Shown piece by piece: positions 1-11,135 of a stretch of DNA of 37,021 nt. The translations under genes were made by a program, and so were the position numbers. The stretch comes from Rhizophagus sp. LPA8_4_AMF. Taxonomy: Eukaryota; Glomeromycota; Glomeromycetes; Glomerales; Glomeraceae. The stretch is taken from contig JADRCO010000341.1 in the NCBI GenBank assembly GCA_021464525.1, forward strand, positions 1-37,021, read 5' to 3'. The notes beneath the pieces were generated by a model. It did not search any database. It was given only the letters and a program-made list of their open reading frames with translations, and had not been told where the DNA came from. Positions within the stretch are counted from its first letter, which is position 1; each line of letters begins with the position of its first letter.

Positions 1-11
1 TTTTTTCTTTC

Positions 12-45
<34 letters not shown>

Positions 46-58
46 TATTAATAATAAA

Positions 59-1030
59 ATGTCGACACCAAATCATATTACACATTTAATACGTCTTGAT
101 AATCTTTGTAAAGATTGGTCTACAATACATTCTAATTCTTGTAAATATTTTTCTTCTTTAATAAATATATTAACACAAAGAAAATATACTGAATTATTAC
201 TTGGTTCAAATAATAATAATAATAATAATAATAAAATTTTTAATTCATTTTATGTTAATAATAATTCAAATTTAATGCCTTCTTCTTCAATTTCTATTAA
301 TAAAAATCTTCCTTTTTTTTTACAATCACAACCTTTATCTTTATTAATCTATAAACAATCTCGTGAAATTGAAGAAATGTTAACAAAAATTCATTCGGTT
401 TTACAAGATTTTGAAGAAATTATTAATTCAATGAAAAATATATTAAATCAAAGTAATAAATTAATTAATCCAAATCAAACAATTTCATCCTCACCTTCTT
501 TAAATTCTACTACCACAACTTCAATATCTACTACTACGACGACGACGACGACGACGACGACATCGACGATGACATCGACGATGACAAAAAAACAATCTTC
601 TAAAAAAAAGAAATCAAAACAACAACATCATCAACAACATTCTAAATCACAAAAATCATCAAATAAATCAACTTTAAATCCTCAAAAAAAACAGATTGAT
701 TTATTTGATAATTTTGAAAATCCAGAAGATATAGCTGATATACCAATTATCACATCAAATCTCTATATTGTTAGAATCGTTGAAATGTATGAAAAAGAAT
801 TATGTTATAAAAAAAATTTAATTTTTGGTGGATGTTTTAATATTAATCATAATGATGAATTTGATGATGATAATGATGGAGAAAACGAATTAAGTGGTGG
901 AATGAATGGTGTTAAATTAATTGGTGAAAGATGGGCCGCTCAACCTTATTTGCTATTTGAAATGGAAGAAGAAATGTGTGATAGAATTAAAGTTTGGAAG
1001 AGGGTTAAAGAATTTGGTTCTATAAAATGA
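59..1030 (+). CDS. Asn/Thr-tract protein, possibly AIRIM (C1orf109)-like
   Basis: Single-exon ORF of 323 residues, ATG at 59 and TGA at 1028-1030. Two segments resemble the metazoan AIRIM/C1orf109 family, a partner of AFG2-type AAA ATPases in 60S ribosome maturation. The first is a helical run around residues 90-125 (QPLSLLIYKQSREIEEMLTK). The second lies near residues 225-260 and contains an I-V-E-M-Y-E-K-E-L-x-Y-K-K pattern, like the family's D-I-E-R-H-Y-R-K-S-Y-L-K-R-K stretch. Between them is a low-complexity insert: an eight-Asn run from AAT repeats, a Thr run from ACG repeats (about 533-560), then a Lys/Gln/Ser/His-rich basic stretch that could act as a nuclear or nucleolar signal. Human AIRIM is about 200 residues, so the extra length is mostly this insert. 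A poly-T/poly-A tract lies just upstream. The gene is clear; the family name is tentative. Confidence 0.55.
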   Translation: MSTPNHITHLIRLDNLCKDWSTIHSNSCKYFSSLINILTQRKYTELLLGSNNNNNNNNKIFNSFYVNNNSNLMPSSSISINKNLPFFLQSQPLSLLIYKQSREIEEMLTKIHSVLQDFEEIINSMKNILNQSNKLINPNQTISSSPSLNSTTTTSISTTTTTTTTTTTSTMTSTMTKKQSSKKKKSKQQHHQQHSKSQKSSNKSTLNPQKKQIDLFDNFENPEDIADIPIITSNLYIVRIVEMYEKELCYKKNLIFGGCFNINHNDEFDDDNDGENELSGGMNGVKLIGERWAAQPYLLFEMEEEMCDRIKVWKRVKEFGSIK

Positions 1031-2275
1031 ATGAATCTTTGATGGGAATGGATGAGATGTGAAATCCGAAAAAAAAAATTTTTTCCTTCTCATGGTTCTA
1101 GAGTCCTGACTTGTCTAAAAACGAGAAAACCCGTGGCCGATTTCTCACTGAGATCTTATGTGTCCGTAAAAAATAAAGAAATTAGCAACTGTTTTAAAAG
1201 ACGGAATAGAAGAAATCCAATAAAAATAATACACTTACCGAAAACCCGCATCCATAGAACCGAATGACGTATATCATGATGTGATGTATTCAATAAATGG
1301 AGAAGGCATTCGCAAAAATTAATATCTTGTTTATCATCTTCAAAACTGCGTTACGGTGGCACCACCACATTATAATTATTTTGAAACAAGGTATATAAAA
1401 ATATTTATTATTTAATTTATAATATTGTTGTTTAGTTTATTTAACCTTCTTTTTTTCTTTTGAAGAGTAAATATATATCTATGTATATATATATATATAT
1501 AATCAAGAAGGTGTGAATTACGTAGAGACGGGGATCGACTCACGTGAGTCGACTTTGACTCGACTTTAGGAATCCGCTTCGGCATTTCGGTTCGAATCGG
1601 CTCTGACAAATTTTGATAAGAACAGACTCAGTTCTGACCAAGAGCCGAAATGGAACTGAAATGGATAAGCCGACTCGAGCCGACTCGACTCGGCTCCTCA
1701 AATAGTATCGGTTCGGAACCGAAATGAGTCGCTCGAGTCGCTCCCCATCCCTAGAATTACGTTAACAGAATTTCGGCCTATTTAAATTTATATATTTAGA
1801 TTATACTAAATAGTGCTTTGAATTCAACACTGAATAATATAAGTGTTATCACACACGACATAAATATATTTATAATATTAACATTAAAGTTATTGTTTAA
1901 TAATTAAAAAAAAAAGGAAAACAATTAGTTATTATATTAAATTATTAAATTAATAAATAAATAAATATATATATATATTTTTCAGTACCAGCTCACTTAA
2001 TACAAAAATATATAATGTTTGATGATTAATAGGTTTAATATACCGTATGTAACTAATTTTTACAATCGCATTTTTTGGTAAAAGTGAGAGAAAGAATGAC
2101 AAACAGTTAAATAGAGGATGTATATATACGTTCCTCTGTAATTTTTATATATATACTGTATAAAAGGAAAATGAATGTAATATATGTAACTAGTGAGTAA
2201 AAAAAAAAAAATTGCATAACCCAACCCAAAAAATTAAATACAAAAATATATCATTATTATACAAAATGTTTTTTA
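1031..2275. other. Intergenic region holding a MITE
   Basis: About 1.2 kb between two genes on opposite strands. Apart from the hAT-type MITE (entered separately) it is AT-rich with no convincing reading frame. An (AT)n tract at about 1482-1500 lies just left of the MITE, and another lies near 1966-1980. The stretch 1040-1260 is less AT-rich and is open in one frame for 71 codons, but codon content and lack of context do not support a gene. Confidence 0.6.
1523..1753. mobile_element. hAT-type MITE (231 bp) with 8-bp target duplication
   Basis: The element is bounded by terminal inverted repeats. The left end reads TAGAGACGGGGATCGACTC. The right end read inward on the other strand is TAGGGATGGGGAGCGACTC, so 16 of 19 positions match. 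Both ends begin TAGRG, the usual hAT terminus. It is flanked by a perfect 8-bp direct repeat GAATTACG (1515-1522 and 1754-1761), the target-site length of hAT transposases. The interior is far more GC-rich than its surroundings and full of GACTCG/CGAGTC motifs in both orientations, including an 18-bp perfect palindrome at 1535-1552. There is no ORF, so it is non-autonomous. The intact target duplication suggests fairly recent insertion. Confidence 0.85.
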
Positions 2276-5209
2276 TCATCGGCAAACAGCGGGAGTTAAG
2301 GTAACTCTTATAACAACATCCTCGCTAACTAAATTTTGACCAGTATTTTCTTCAGGACTAAAATGTATCGTATCAGAATTGGCTGAATTTCTTATTATGA
2401 TTTCACTTTGTGAGCTCATCTTTCTCGTCTTTACCTCTTCTCCATCATTATAATTTATCGTGTTCGTTAATGTTGTATCTGATGATGAAGCTGTTGTGAT
2501 ATTTCTTTTATCAGAATTAATTGTAGCCGGAATTGGTATTGCTGATGGTGGTGACGTCGCAGTTGTTGTCGTTTTCTTTGCGGACTTAAATGCACGTATT
2601 TTATTTGGACGTGTATTCTTTGGTACATTTTTATTGTTTGCTTCCGTTTCTGCTATAATTGCTTCAAGTTTTTGCATTTTTCGTATTTTTTCATTATCTG
2701 CTATCGTACTTGTTGTTGATGGAGTTGATGGATTTACACTTGGCGCTGTTTGATGACGCGTATAACCAGGGCGCAACAATTTAGATGGATTTATTGGACT
2801 TTTTAATGGACTTAATGGCCTTGATAAATATTTAGGAGAAACAGGTGATGCCGGCAATGAAAAGGTCTTTGGTGATATAGGTGAATGTGGAGAAAATTGT
2901 AAATTTGGTGTTAATGGTCGTGATATCAATGGTGCTGGTCGTGACTTTGACGTTTTTGGAGACAATACATTATTATTTGTTGCCGAGGAACGTGATATTT
3001 TAGTATTTGATGATGATGTTGATGTTACTCGAGATGATTTAGATGTTTGTAAATTAGTTGGATTAGATAATTGGGATGATCGTGATGATGATGGAGGAGA
3101 AGTAGAAGGATTTGGTGATGATGGTCGTGAATATCGTGGTAAAAATGAAGAAAAACTTGATGTAGACTTTACTGGTGATTTTGGTGATCGAGGTAAAAAG
3201 GAAAAATTTGTTGGAGATTTTGGTGATTTTGATAAATTTGTTGGAGGTTTTGGTGATTTTGGAGGTGGAAGGTTTGAAGTGGATGAAGAATTTGTTGATT
3301 GATTCGATTGTTCACGTTTGTTGAATAAACCAAAAAGACCCATTCCAAGTCTATATCTTGACATTGTAGGAGAAGTTGGACGATTTTCTGGAACTATTTC
3401 ATAATCATCATCATTTTTTATCTCTTCATTATTATCAATCATTGGTTTTAAAGTATTTTCCAATTCCTCAGAAGGGGTTATAATCATAGAATTCGCTGAA
3501 TAAATAGATGGTGATCCAACTTGTAATTTATTTCCTTCTGTTAATGAAGACTTTCGAAGTGCTGATAAATGAGTAGGAAAAGGTGGTTGTTCAGTTGAAA
3601 TTGAAGAATTGAGAGGTATTACATTTTCATTTGTTTTACGTCTTAATAATGGAGGTTGTGACATAACTGATGATTTTTGTGTCATGTTCAAATCAGGAGG
3701 TATGATACTTTCATTTGTTTTACGTCTTAAAGGTGGTTGTGGATAAATTAATGTTTCTCTTTTCTTAATTTCATCACCCACAATTTTTTCTAATTCATCG
3801 GAATCAATTATTTGTGACATTACAACGGATTTGTTTACTCTTGTATTTTCTTCTTTACCTTTCATTTTATCATCATTGTCATTTAAGGTTTTACCATCCT
3901 TATTTGAACTTTCATTTTCCACCTTTTTTTCTTCTCTTTCTTTTCTTCGTCTTTCTCTTCTTGCTTCCCTATCTTCAAGTCTTGCATTACTACCTTTTCT
4001 CGTTTTTTTACGTATTAGAGATCTTTGTTGATTTTGTAAAGAATTATTATTCGTTACTAATTCACCAAATGACATAGCTAAACTTTGTTCCAATAATTTT
4101 CTTCTAAATATCTGAGAGGCACGATTTACTTGCTTATCTTCTTGTGTTGGTAATTCTTGATCTTCATTAACTTGTGAATCCTTTGTGGGATTAGATGACA
4201 TTAAGCTAGAGAAAGGATTTCTAGTATTAAAAAATAATTTTGAAGTTTTATCAATTTGTATAGACGAATCCCTTGTATGTCTTATATTAGAAGAAGGATT
4301 TTTCCGAGGTAAAGGTATAAGGGGAGCATGAATTAATCTTGGAGGACCAATTGAACCAGGCAACCATGGAAATCCTTGATCTTTTATTGGAGGTAAATCC
4401 GCTTCCATATCAGTTGGATCATTATTTGATATTGGATTTGAAGTATGAGCATATTCCAATTGACGACGACCTCTTTTTGATACTTGAGTTGAACGTCTTA
4501 ATTGAATAATACGTTTTACGGAAGGAGATTTTTGTAATCTTGAAGAAGAAAATTTATCATTTTGTATGATAGAATTTTGACTACTTCTCTTAACTTTTTT
4601 AACAGAATTATGTTTTTTAACTTTTTGAGAATTCTTTCTTTGTTGTAAATTTTTTTTTTGAATATTATTAATATTATTATCAATTAAAGCAACATGACGT
4701 TTATCCGATCGAGAATTATTCATATCATGAGTTGAACGAGGATTATTATGTTTAATTTCCAAAGTTTGAGTTATTTGATCATTTGATTGCTGGTTATTTG
4801 GATGAAAAAAATTATCATCAATTTGACTCTCTTCAACAGAATTACTAACTTCAACTACAGTAGTAACAAAAATTCCACCTTCTCTTTTATTATTTATAGC
4901 AGAAGAAGTTCTTTCTTGTAAAGAAGGATCCGAACCCGACCATCTTGTATCATTAATATTATTATTAATATTATTTATATTATCTAATGAATTAATATTT
5001 GAATTATTTTGAATTTCTGGGTTTAATGAATTTATATTTTCTTCATTATTATCATCAAAATTATTCCAATCTGATTCACATGTAACATATCTTACTAATG
5101 AATTTGTATTTGTAGAAGGTGGTGTTGTAGAGATATCATTATCAGCTACATTATTTAATTCACTAGCGCTATAATATCGACTAACAACTTCATTGGATTT
5201 AATTGACAT
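2276..5209 (-). CDS. Large disordered Ser/Pro/Asn-rich protein, function unknown
   Basis: Single coding exon of 977 residues. The start is ATG at 5209-5207 (MSIKSNEVV); an upstream in-frame TTG is not a likely start. The stop is TGA at 2278-2276. No folded domain is recognised. The N-terminal third is Asn/Ser-rich. A basic stretch follows (KKVKKHNSVKKVKRSSQ), then a conserved-looking Pro-rich motif (GFPWLPGSIGPPRLIHAPLI, near residue 280). Next come a charged Arg/Glu/Lys segment near residues 410-450 that could be a coiled coil, and a region with many SPK/SP/TP sites (about 650-830) suitable for proline-directed kinases. On the minus strand a CAG|GTACGT donor at 5334 and a TTATTTAG acceptor at 5235 suggest a 100-bp intron in the 5' leader. 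It could be a scaffold or regulatory protein, but nothing in the sequence shows a function. Confidence 0.75.
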   Translation of the reverse strand: MSIKSNEVVSRYYSASELNNVADNDISTTPPSTNTNSLVRYVTCESDWNNFDDNNEENINSLNPEIQNNSNINSLDNINNINNNINDTRWSGSDPSLQERTSSAINNKREGGIFVTTVVEVSNSVEESQIDDNFFHPNNQQSNDQITQTLEIKHNNPRSTHDMNNSRSDKRHVALIDNNINNIQKKNLQQRKNSQKVKKHNSVKKVKRSSQNSIIQNDKFSSSRLQKSPSVKRIIQLRRSTQVSKRGRRQLEYAHTSNPISNNDPTDMEADLPPIKDQGFPWLPGSIGPPRLIHAPLIPLPRKNPSSNIRHTRDSSIQIDKTSKLFFNTRNPFSSLMSSNPTKDSQVNEDQELPTQEDKQVNRASQIFRRKLLEQSLAMSFGELVTNNNSLQNQQRSLIRKKTRKGSNARLEDREARRERRRKEREEKKVENESSNKDGKTLNDNDDKMKGKEENTRVNKSVVMSQIIDSDELEKIVGDEIKKRETLIYPQPPLRRKTNESIIPPDLNMTQKSSVMSQPPLLRRKTNENVIPLNSSISTEQPPFPTHLSALRKSSLTEGNKLQVGSPSIYSANSMIITPSEELENTLKPMIDNNEEIKNDDDYEIVPENRPTSPTMSRYRLGMGLFGLFNKREQSNQSTNSSSTSNLPPPKSPKPPTNLSKSPKSPTNFSFLPRSPKSPVKSTSSFSSFLPRYSRPSSPNPSTSPPSSSRSSQLSNPTNLQTSKSSRVTSTSSSNTKISRSSATNNNVLSPKTSKSRPAPLISRPLTPNLQFSPHSPISPKTFSLPASPVSPKYLSRPLSPLKSPINPSKLLRPGYTRHQTAPSVNPSTPSTTSTIADNEKIRKMQKLEAIIAETEANNKNVPKNTRPNKIRAFKSAKKTTTTATSPPSAIPIPATINSDKRNITTASSSDTTLTNTINYNDGEEVKTRKMSSQSEIIIRNSANSDTIHFSPEENTGQNLVSEDVVIRVTLTPAVCR

Positions 5210-5215
5210 AATCAA

Positions 5216-7966
5216 ACTTCTTTTTTATTTATCGCTAAATAATAATAATAATAAAAAAAAAAAATTATTATACGATTTTAACGCTGCGCCACACAGGATC
5301 GAATCAAAAAAAATAAAAATTACATTTAACGTACCTGAATAAGGAAAGAAGGAAAGAAAAAAGGAAAAAAAATTATTATTTTTAAAGACAACAGTTGGAG
5401 TTGCGATGACGTTTTTTGGTTTTCGTTTTCTTCTTTTTTTTTTTTTCTTTAAATCATAAAAAATTTGTCTATAATAATAAATAAATTGTTGGTTAAGGAA
5501 TAATTAATAAATAATGCCTTTGTATTTTTTAATCAATTATTTGTCAAAAAGCAAATGAAATAATTATGTTTAAATCTATTAAATCTGTTAGTAAAAAAAT
5601 TTCTCCATAACAAAATTAACTAAGATTTTTCTTTTTTTATCTTCGATTTAAAAAACATTATTTCCAAAATTATCTTTCAAAGCTATATCAGGGAAAAAAC
5701 AAAAATTTTATTCAAAAAAGGAAATAAAAGGATACAGGTCCGGCCAAAATCAAAAGACGTCATAAATTTATATACGAAAATAAATCGTACAAAGAATTAT
5801 AGCGAGAAAAAAGGAAAAAAATAAAGAAGGGGTAAAACGAGGGGAAATAAAAAGTTGGTTTAAAGGGAAAGATGTGGCAGATCTCACCTTTATATTTTTT
5901 AAAAAAAAGGAAATTATAAAATGGAGCCTTAAATATAAGTTCTTGTCCAAAAGATTTTTTATTGTCAACATAAAAAATACATTTCTTGATGAATAAATGA
6001 ACAAAAATGATGAAAATTAAAACATGCGGAAATTAAAGGAAAGAAATCTTCTCGTTTATAATAATAAATGAGAAAAGAAAAATAAAAAAAAAGTTAATAA
6101 AAAAAAATAAAAATAAAAAATAAATAAAAATAATAATTTTAATATTTTAATATAACTATTTAATATGTGTGTATCCACGCTAGTGCATTCATATCTTATG
6201 TAGCATTTATTTGTAAAAAAAAGCTTGAATTTGAAATTTGTACGTGCGTGCTTAATTTTTTTGTAACACCTGTTCTTTACCAGTCAGCTGTTTGAAAATT
6301 AAATCTTTTATCTATAGTAAAAGTGTGAATAAACAAATAAACTAATACGAAGCTTTTCTATACTTACTACGTGAAGATCCAAACAATATTAAAGAAACTT
6401 TTTATCGAGAAAATTAGCAAAAATTTTAAACCACTAAATTCATATATTTATTTATTTATTATTTATTAATAAATATTTTGATGAAGAATGATTAAGTATG
6501 TCGAAAAATTTAAATTAACCTGTTGTGTAAAAAAATTAAGAGATATGATTAATTGGTGTGTAATTTAGTGTTACTTTTACAGGCAACTTGCTCGTCGAGA
6601 CATCGTGTACGACGCTGTACATAATATGATTAGCATTTTGTTTCGGGTCCTATTTTTGGTATTATGATGTATGAGATCTACGGATTGCATCATTGAGAAC
6701 GCGATAGGTTCAAAAAAATATTTTTTAATAAATACTTGAAAAAAATTTTTTCAGCGCAAACATAACTCAATTTATGAAATTTATGAAATTTATGTACGCA
6801 AATAGGAGGGTACTTAAGAATCAGTAACTCTTTTATTTATTGCACCTGCATAAAAACTGAGTTTTCGTTTTTTTTTTGTGTGTTCTTCTGCAATCAAATT
6901 TAAAGGTCATACAAGAATTTTTAGTACAGAATTTATTGGCTTAGCATTAAAATTCATGATTATTAATATGCAATAATAAATCTCATTTCCATTTATAAAT
7001 ATATGTATAATCATTAATGACGAATATTAATATTAAATTACTTGACACTACATTGCTCGGAAGATTAATAAAATTTTTTGATTTTTGATCATTTTCAGGG
7101 CTGTGCTGGTAAAGAGAAAAAGTTATAAGATGAAAATGAGTAATCAAAAATATGGCTATATTATATATTATTTAGAAGAAGAAGAAATCTATAATAACAA
7201 ATATAAACTCCACATTTCTTGCTATTACGGAAAAGATTATAAAAGTAAAAGCTTTATTTATTTATTGTTTATCAAATTTACGTGAATGCCAAATAATATT
7301 GTTATGACCTTTGGAAAAAAAATACATTTATTGTGCATCATGTAATATCAAATATGTTATCAGGGTCCAAATAATTATTAATGCTTTCCTAAAGGCATGA
7401 TTTGAGAGAGCGAGCACAATCATTGGGTAAATTATTAATTATATCGTTGAAAGCCCAATAACTGTAATTATTTATATTTAATTTTAATATATTATTATTC
7501 GGTGAATTCGATCTGTTCAACAAGTATGACTACAACATAGAAATGAAATAATTAGAAATTGACTTTATATTTCGAGGAATTTATTACCTCATACCGTAAC
7601 GTGACAAAATTAATCGTTTATTTGTCAAATAGAATCATTTTTCAACTGTGAGTTGCGCCGTGTGTTACATGACTTCAAATGACTAGGCCCGTGTTACCTT
7701 TCTCGTGAGTTAATTTTACTAACATTATGACTAAAAATTGCGTAACTAACTATTAATTTTAACATCATTTAATACTCGTTTAACTCATTGTACTTAAGTA
7801 CTTTCTCTTGCTCATTATGTTGTTAATCTTATGTTTTGCCTCTTTTCTAATGGGGGCCTTATTTAGTTTACTTGTGCAAATTATAATTTATTTTTACAAT
7901 CGAAAAACTACGGAGAAAGGGTATTATTGCTATATTCCTATTATGTAATAATTATCTAAAATAAAG
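5216..7966. other. Intergenic region, no gene seen
   Basis: About 2.7 kb of AT-rich DNA with many A and T homopolymers. The 5' part (5216-5450) is probably promoter and leader of the minus-strand gene that starts at 5209. A short less AT-rich patch at 5736-5762 carries TACAGGTCCGGCCAAAATC after GGA, which resembles one end of a Tc1/mariner-type element. No matching end was found nearby. Open frames of 66-78 codons here are low in complexity and unsupported. Confidence 0.5.
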
Positions 7967-8502
7967 ATGCTCATTATTTCTCACAGCCAATTTCCAGATG
8001 TTAATGAGGAAACAAAAAAGCTCATTAAAGAGTGGGGAAAGGTCATTACAAACAAGTACAAGGATAGAGAGAAAGACAATAATTTAAATGAAGAAATGTT
8101 TTGTAATGAACCTTTACTTGTAATTGATTATGATCAATTGAGTCTTGAAAAACGAAAGATTACGGATGCTCATGTAGCTCAAAGTATGTTTGTAAATTAT
8201 CACATTAACTTTGTTCGGGCTTTTCTAATTTAGTTTTTGTGTTTTTTTTGAATCAAGCAATCATAACTACTCCAGGATATGCAGATAATGATCTAATTTC
8301 CGTTAATTTGCGACTTCAATCGAATTCGGTTTTTGTTTTCAATAATTTCAAATTACTTGATGATGCAGTTTCTCGATTATTTCAAAACTATCATAACTTG
8401 GTTGTAGGATTTCATTACCCTTCCATTGGACGAGTGTATGATATAAGGTTTCGGATGGATGGCACATTTGTAACTTGTGAACGATTTAACGTCTTCGATT
8501 AA
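7967..8502 (+). CDS. Two-exon hypothetical protein, 153 aa
   Basis: Exons 7967-8183 and 8258-8502. The 74-bp intron has a GTATGT donor and an AG after a T-rich tract, and the phase is conserved across the junction (AQ|T-IITTPGYAD). A second AG 18 bp further on (exon from 8276) would also keep the frame and drop six residues, so the acceptor is ambiguous. The protein begins with a charged helical segment (PDVNEETKKLIKEWGKVITN). A compact sequence follows with alternating hydrophobic residues (NLRLQSNSVFVFNNFKLLDD, then VGFHYPSIGRVYDIRFRMDG), suggesting a small folded domain. I do not recognise the family. A missed upstream exon is possible. Codon use looks coding, but support is only the splice logic. 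Confidence 0.5.
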
Positions 8503-10439
8503 CATCATTTGGTATGCGACAGTTTTTATTATCTATTTTATATTTCTGCATTAACCATAATATTACTTATTTATTTATTAGACTTTTTGTTAAAGCTACT
8601 CTCAAGTCAGATTTTCTTTTATTTATACTAAATTGTAACTGTGCAAGTCAAAATAATATAATAATAATAAAGCGTATTCAACGATTTAGCCTTATTAGAA
8701 ATTTATAATATTATTATTTGTCGTTTCTATCAATCGCTATGTATTATAATTCTACATCTAGCTTTATCTTTGTTGAAAATCCGTATTTATTATGTTGATT
8801 ACTTTTAATAAGTTGTATTAATATCATTATGTTGAAATAGATCAACTGAGCAAATGACAAGTTGCTATGAATTTAGAGGTGTTATTTTTTTTTTTTTGAT
8901 TTATTATGATACAGTATTCTTAATGTTAAGGACAACGAGGTCATGAACGAGGTAATAATACGAATAATCAATAAGAACGATGTACGATAATATTATAATA
9001 TGATCATTATCATATCTTTCCTAATGTTATTGAAAATCAAATCTATAATAACGACTTCCTTGCACTAGAATGTTTTCTTGATAGATCTTCAGCACACATT
9101 CATTTCTCCATCTAATAATTGATTGCGATCTACGCAATAATAGTATATCCGCCACATCTATCCGTTTATAACGAACTAACTGTAATTAATAGAATAAATA
9201 TACTAATTTTAATAATAATTAATAATACAAAATTCGAAGTGAATAGTGTAATGGAACGTGATATTATACTCTTTTTTTTAAAAAAAAAATAGTCACCTTA
9301 TTCTTATCACCACGTGTAAATTTAAATTCAAAAATTCAAACCAGATTCTTTTAGATTCGTGATTTTCGATTAATTCGATCCACATCGTTTAATAAGATCA
9401 GTGGCTTAATAAGATAACAGATAATTATTAAATAAAAAATTTATTCACAGTTAGCGAAGTCATTAAAACGTAATATCTCTTGAATCAAAATTTTGATAAT
9501 CAGAATTTTTTTTTTATATAGTTACTGATCATGGAGACGATGTAAATTTTTAATGCGGAACAAAAGGATGATCGTGAAATCATATAGAAACTATGAGAAT
9601 TGTTTTTTTTTTTGCTTTTCATTATCAAAAAAAGTTATTTTTTTTTTGTCTCCTTCGTTAATAAAAGAGATCAAACAAAAAAAAATTTTACATAATTTTA
9701 ATTCATTGAAATTTTAAGAAAATCTTTATAAATATATAAAGCTGCTACTGTAGAGACCCAATATGCCAGATGTCCACTTACCACTTTCTGCTCCAAGAAG
9801 AAAGTTAACGATACTCACCTGACTTGAAGACTATCCAATCAGATCTTAAGGAAACTCATCAACCAAAATTGGTTAATGAGGAAGCAGGTGAATATTGACA
9901 TCCCTTTACAATTTTCTTCCTTACAGAATTTCTTTTTGATAAATAAATAAACTTATAGAAATGGGTCAATCAAATACATACCTCTCATAATAACGAATGA
10001 TTTCCGCTAATCTTATGACGAATTTGACAGTATAAATGATTAACCGATTAGTCGATTAACTACCTATGGTCAATCATTATTTTTTAATTTAATGAATCTA
10101 TTTTACGTTAAACGTTCTCTCTTTTGTTTATCAATATGGAGCACGGAAAGAATAGAATGACATATACTTTAACATTGAAGAAATTAATTATTTTTTTTTG
10201 TATTTTTATACAGTACGTCAGTGGAAAGAGATCCATAAAAGTTTATTGTCGTCATACCGCATTTAACATATGGATAAAGTAATGACTTGATGTAACAAAT
10301 TATTATCAGTTTTACTTTTCGAATATATTATTGAATGTAGGACAAATTTAAAGTAAGATTTAATTTTAAATAATATTTTTTCATTAAAAAAAATTATTTA
10401 CTAGGTTTGTGTTCGCTCGATGTATAAGGAATAGAATTT

Positions 10440-11135
10440 TTCAAACTTGATGATCATCGCTAAACGTTTCGACCTTCAATCATACCTTATTAATATTGGT
10501 CGAGTTAATCCACAAAAATATTCTCAAATTGATCACAGTGATGTTTGATAAATTAAAGAAGAATTCTGGCAACTTAACGTTTGGACGATCGATTCAGACC
10601 TTATTTCAGTAAGACAAGTTCATCATGGGCTGAGATAAATAATGGTCTTGAATGAGTACGAAATTCGGTCAAGAAAATTTATAAATGTTATCGCTACAGT
10701 TTTATTGATTAAAAATCAATATTCCGGAGGAAACGATTGGCGGTTATAATCCGGAGAATAGTAACTTTGATTTAGAGAATTCTCCTAGATATTCACCCGC
10801 ACCAAAAGATTGTCGCTCTACTAAATTTTCACAAAATGAATTTAAGTAATGTCAGCAATAGCAACAACACATTTAATAGCAATACAATGAACAAATAAAC
10901 TTAAGCTTTCTCATTTCTCATTTTAATTCAATGAAAATGATAATAGTAAACTGAAAAAATTTAGTTCACTGGGTACTTGGAATCTTGCTGTGGCGAGTGC
11001 GGTCCGTTTTAACCTATGGTTTATCCCTAAAACTATTCATTCGAAAATCCATGACAGTCTAAATAATTTTAGTTATCAGCAAATTCGTGCGAGAATAGTT
11101 CCAGGACGAATTTCGATTTGTGGATTATGAGGTAT
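10440..11135 (+). pseudogene. Possible decayed coding sequence, unidentified
   Basis: Several stretches read as reasonable protein over 30-60 codons but are interrupted and change frame. One gives FDLQSYLINIGRVNPQKYSQ and then EEFWQLNVWTIDSDLISV, with a string like the last strands of glycerophosphodiester phosphodiesterases (x-V-W-T-x-x). Another gives ETIGGYNPENSNFDLENSPR, whose G-G-Y-N-P recalls a TLDc strand. A third runs about 50 codons from 10971 (GTWNLAVASAVRFNLWFIPK). The identities conflict, so no parent family is assigned. It may be the wreck of one or more genes, or chance open DNA that is less AT-rich than its surroundings. Confidence 0.22.

Noticed and set aside
1052-1267. Plus-strand frame of 71 codons after the first gene
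   Set aside because: Basic, low-information sequence with no recognisable domain; probably chance in a less AT-rich patch.
2460-2753. Plus-strand open frame of 97 codons
   Set aside because: Lies wholly opposite the large minus-strand gene and is a shadow of its codon pattern.
3814-4077. Plus-strand hydrophobic open frames
   Set aside because: Antisense shadows of the charged Arg/Glu/Lys segment of the minus-strand gene.
5768-6004. Minus-strand hydrophobic frame
   Set aside because: Phe/Leu-rich from T-rich DNA, no splice or promoter context.
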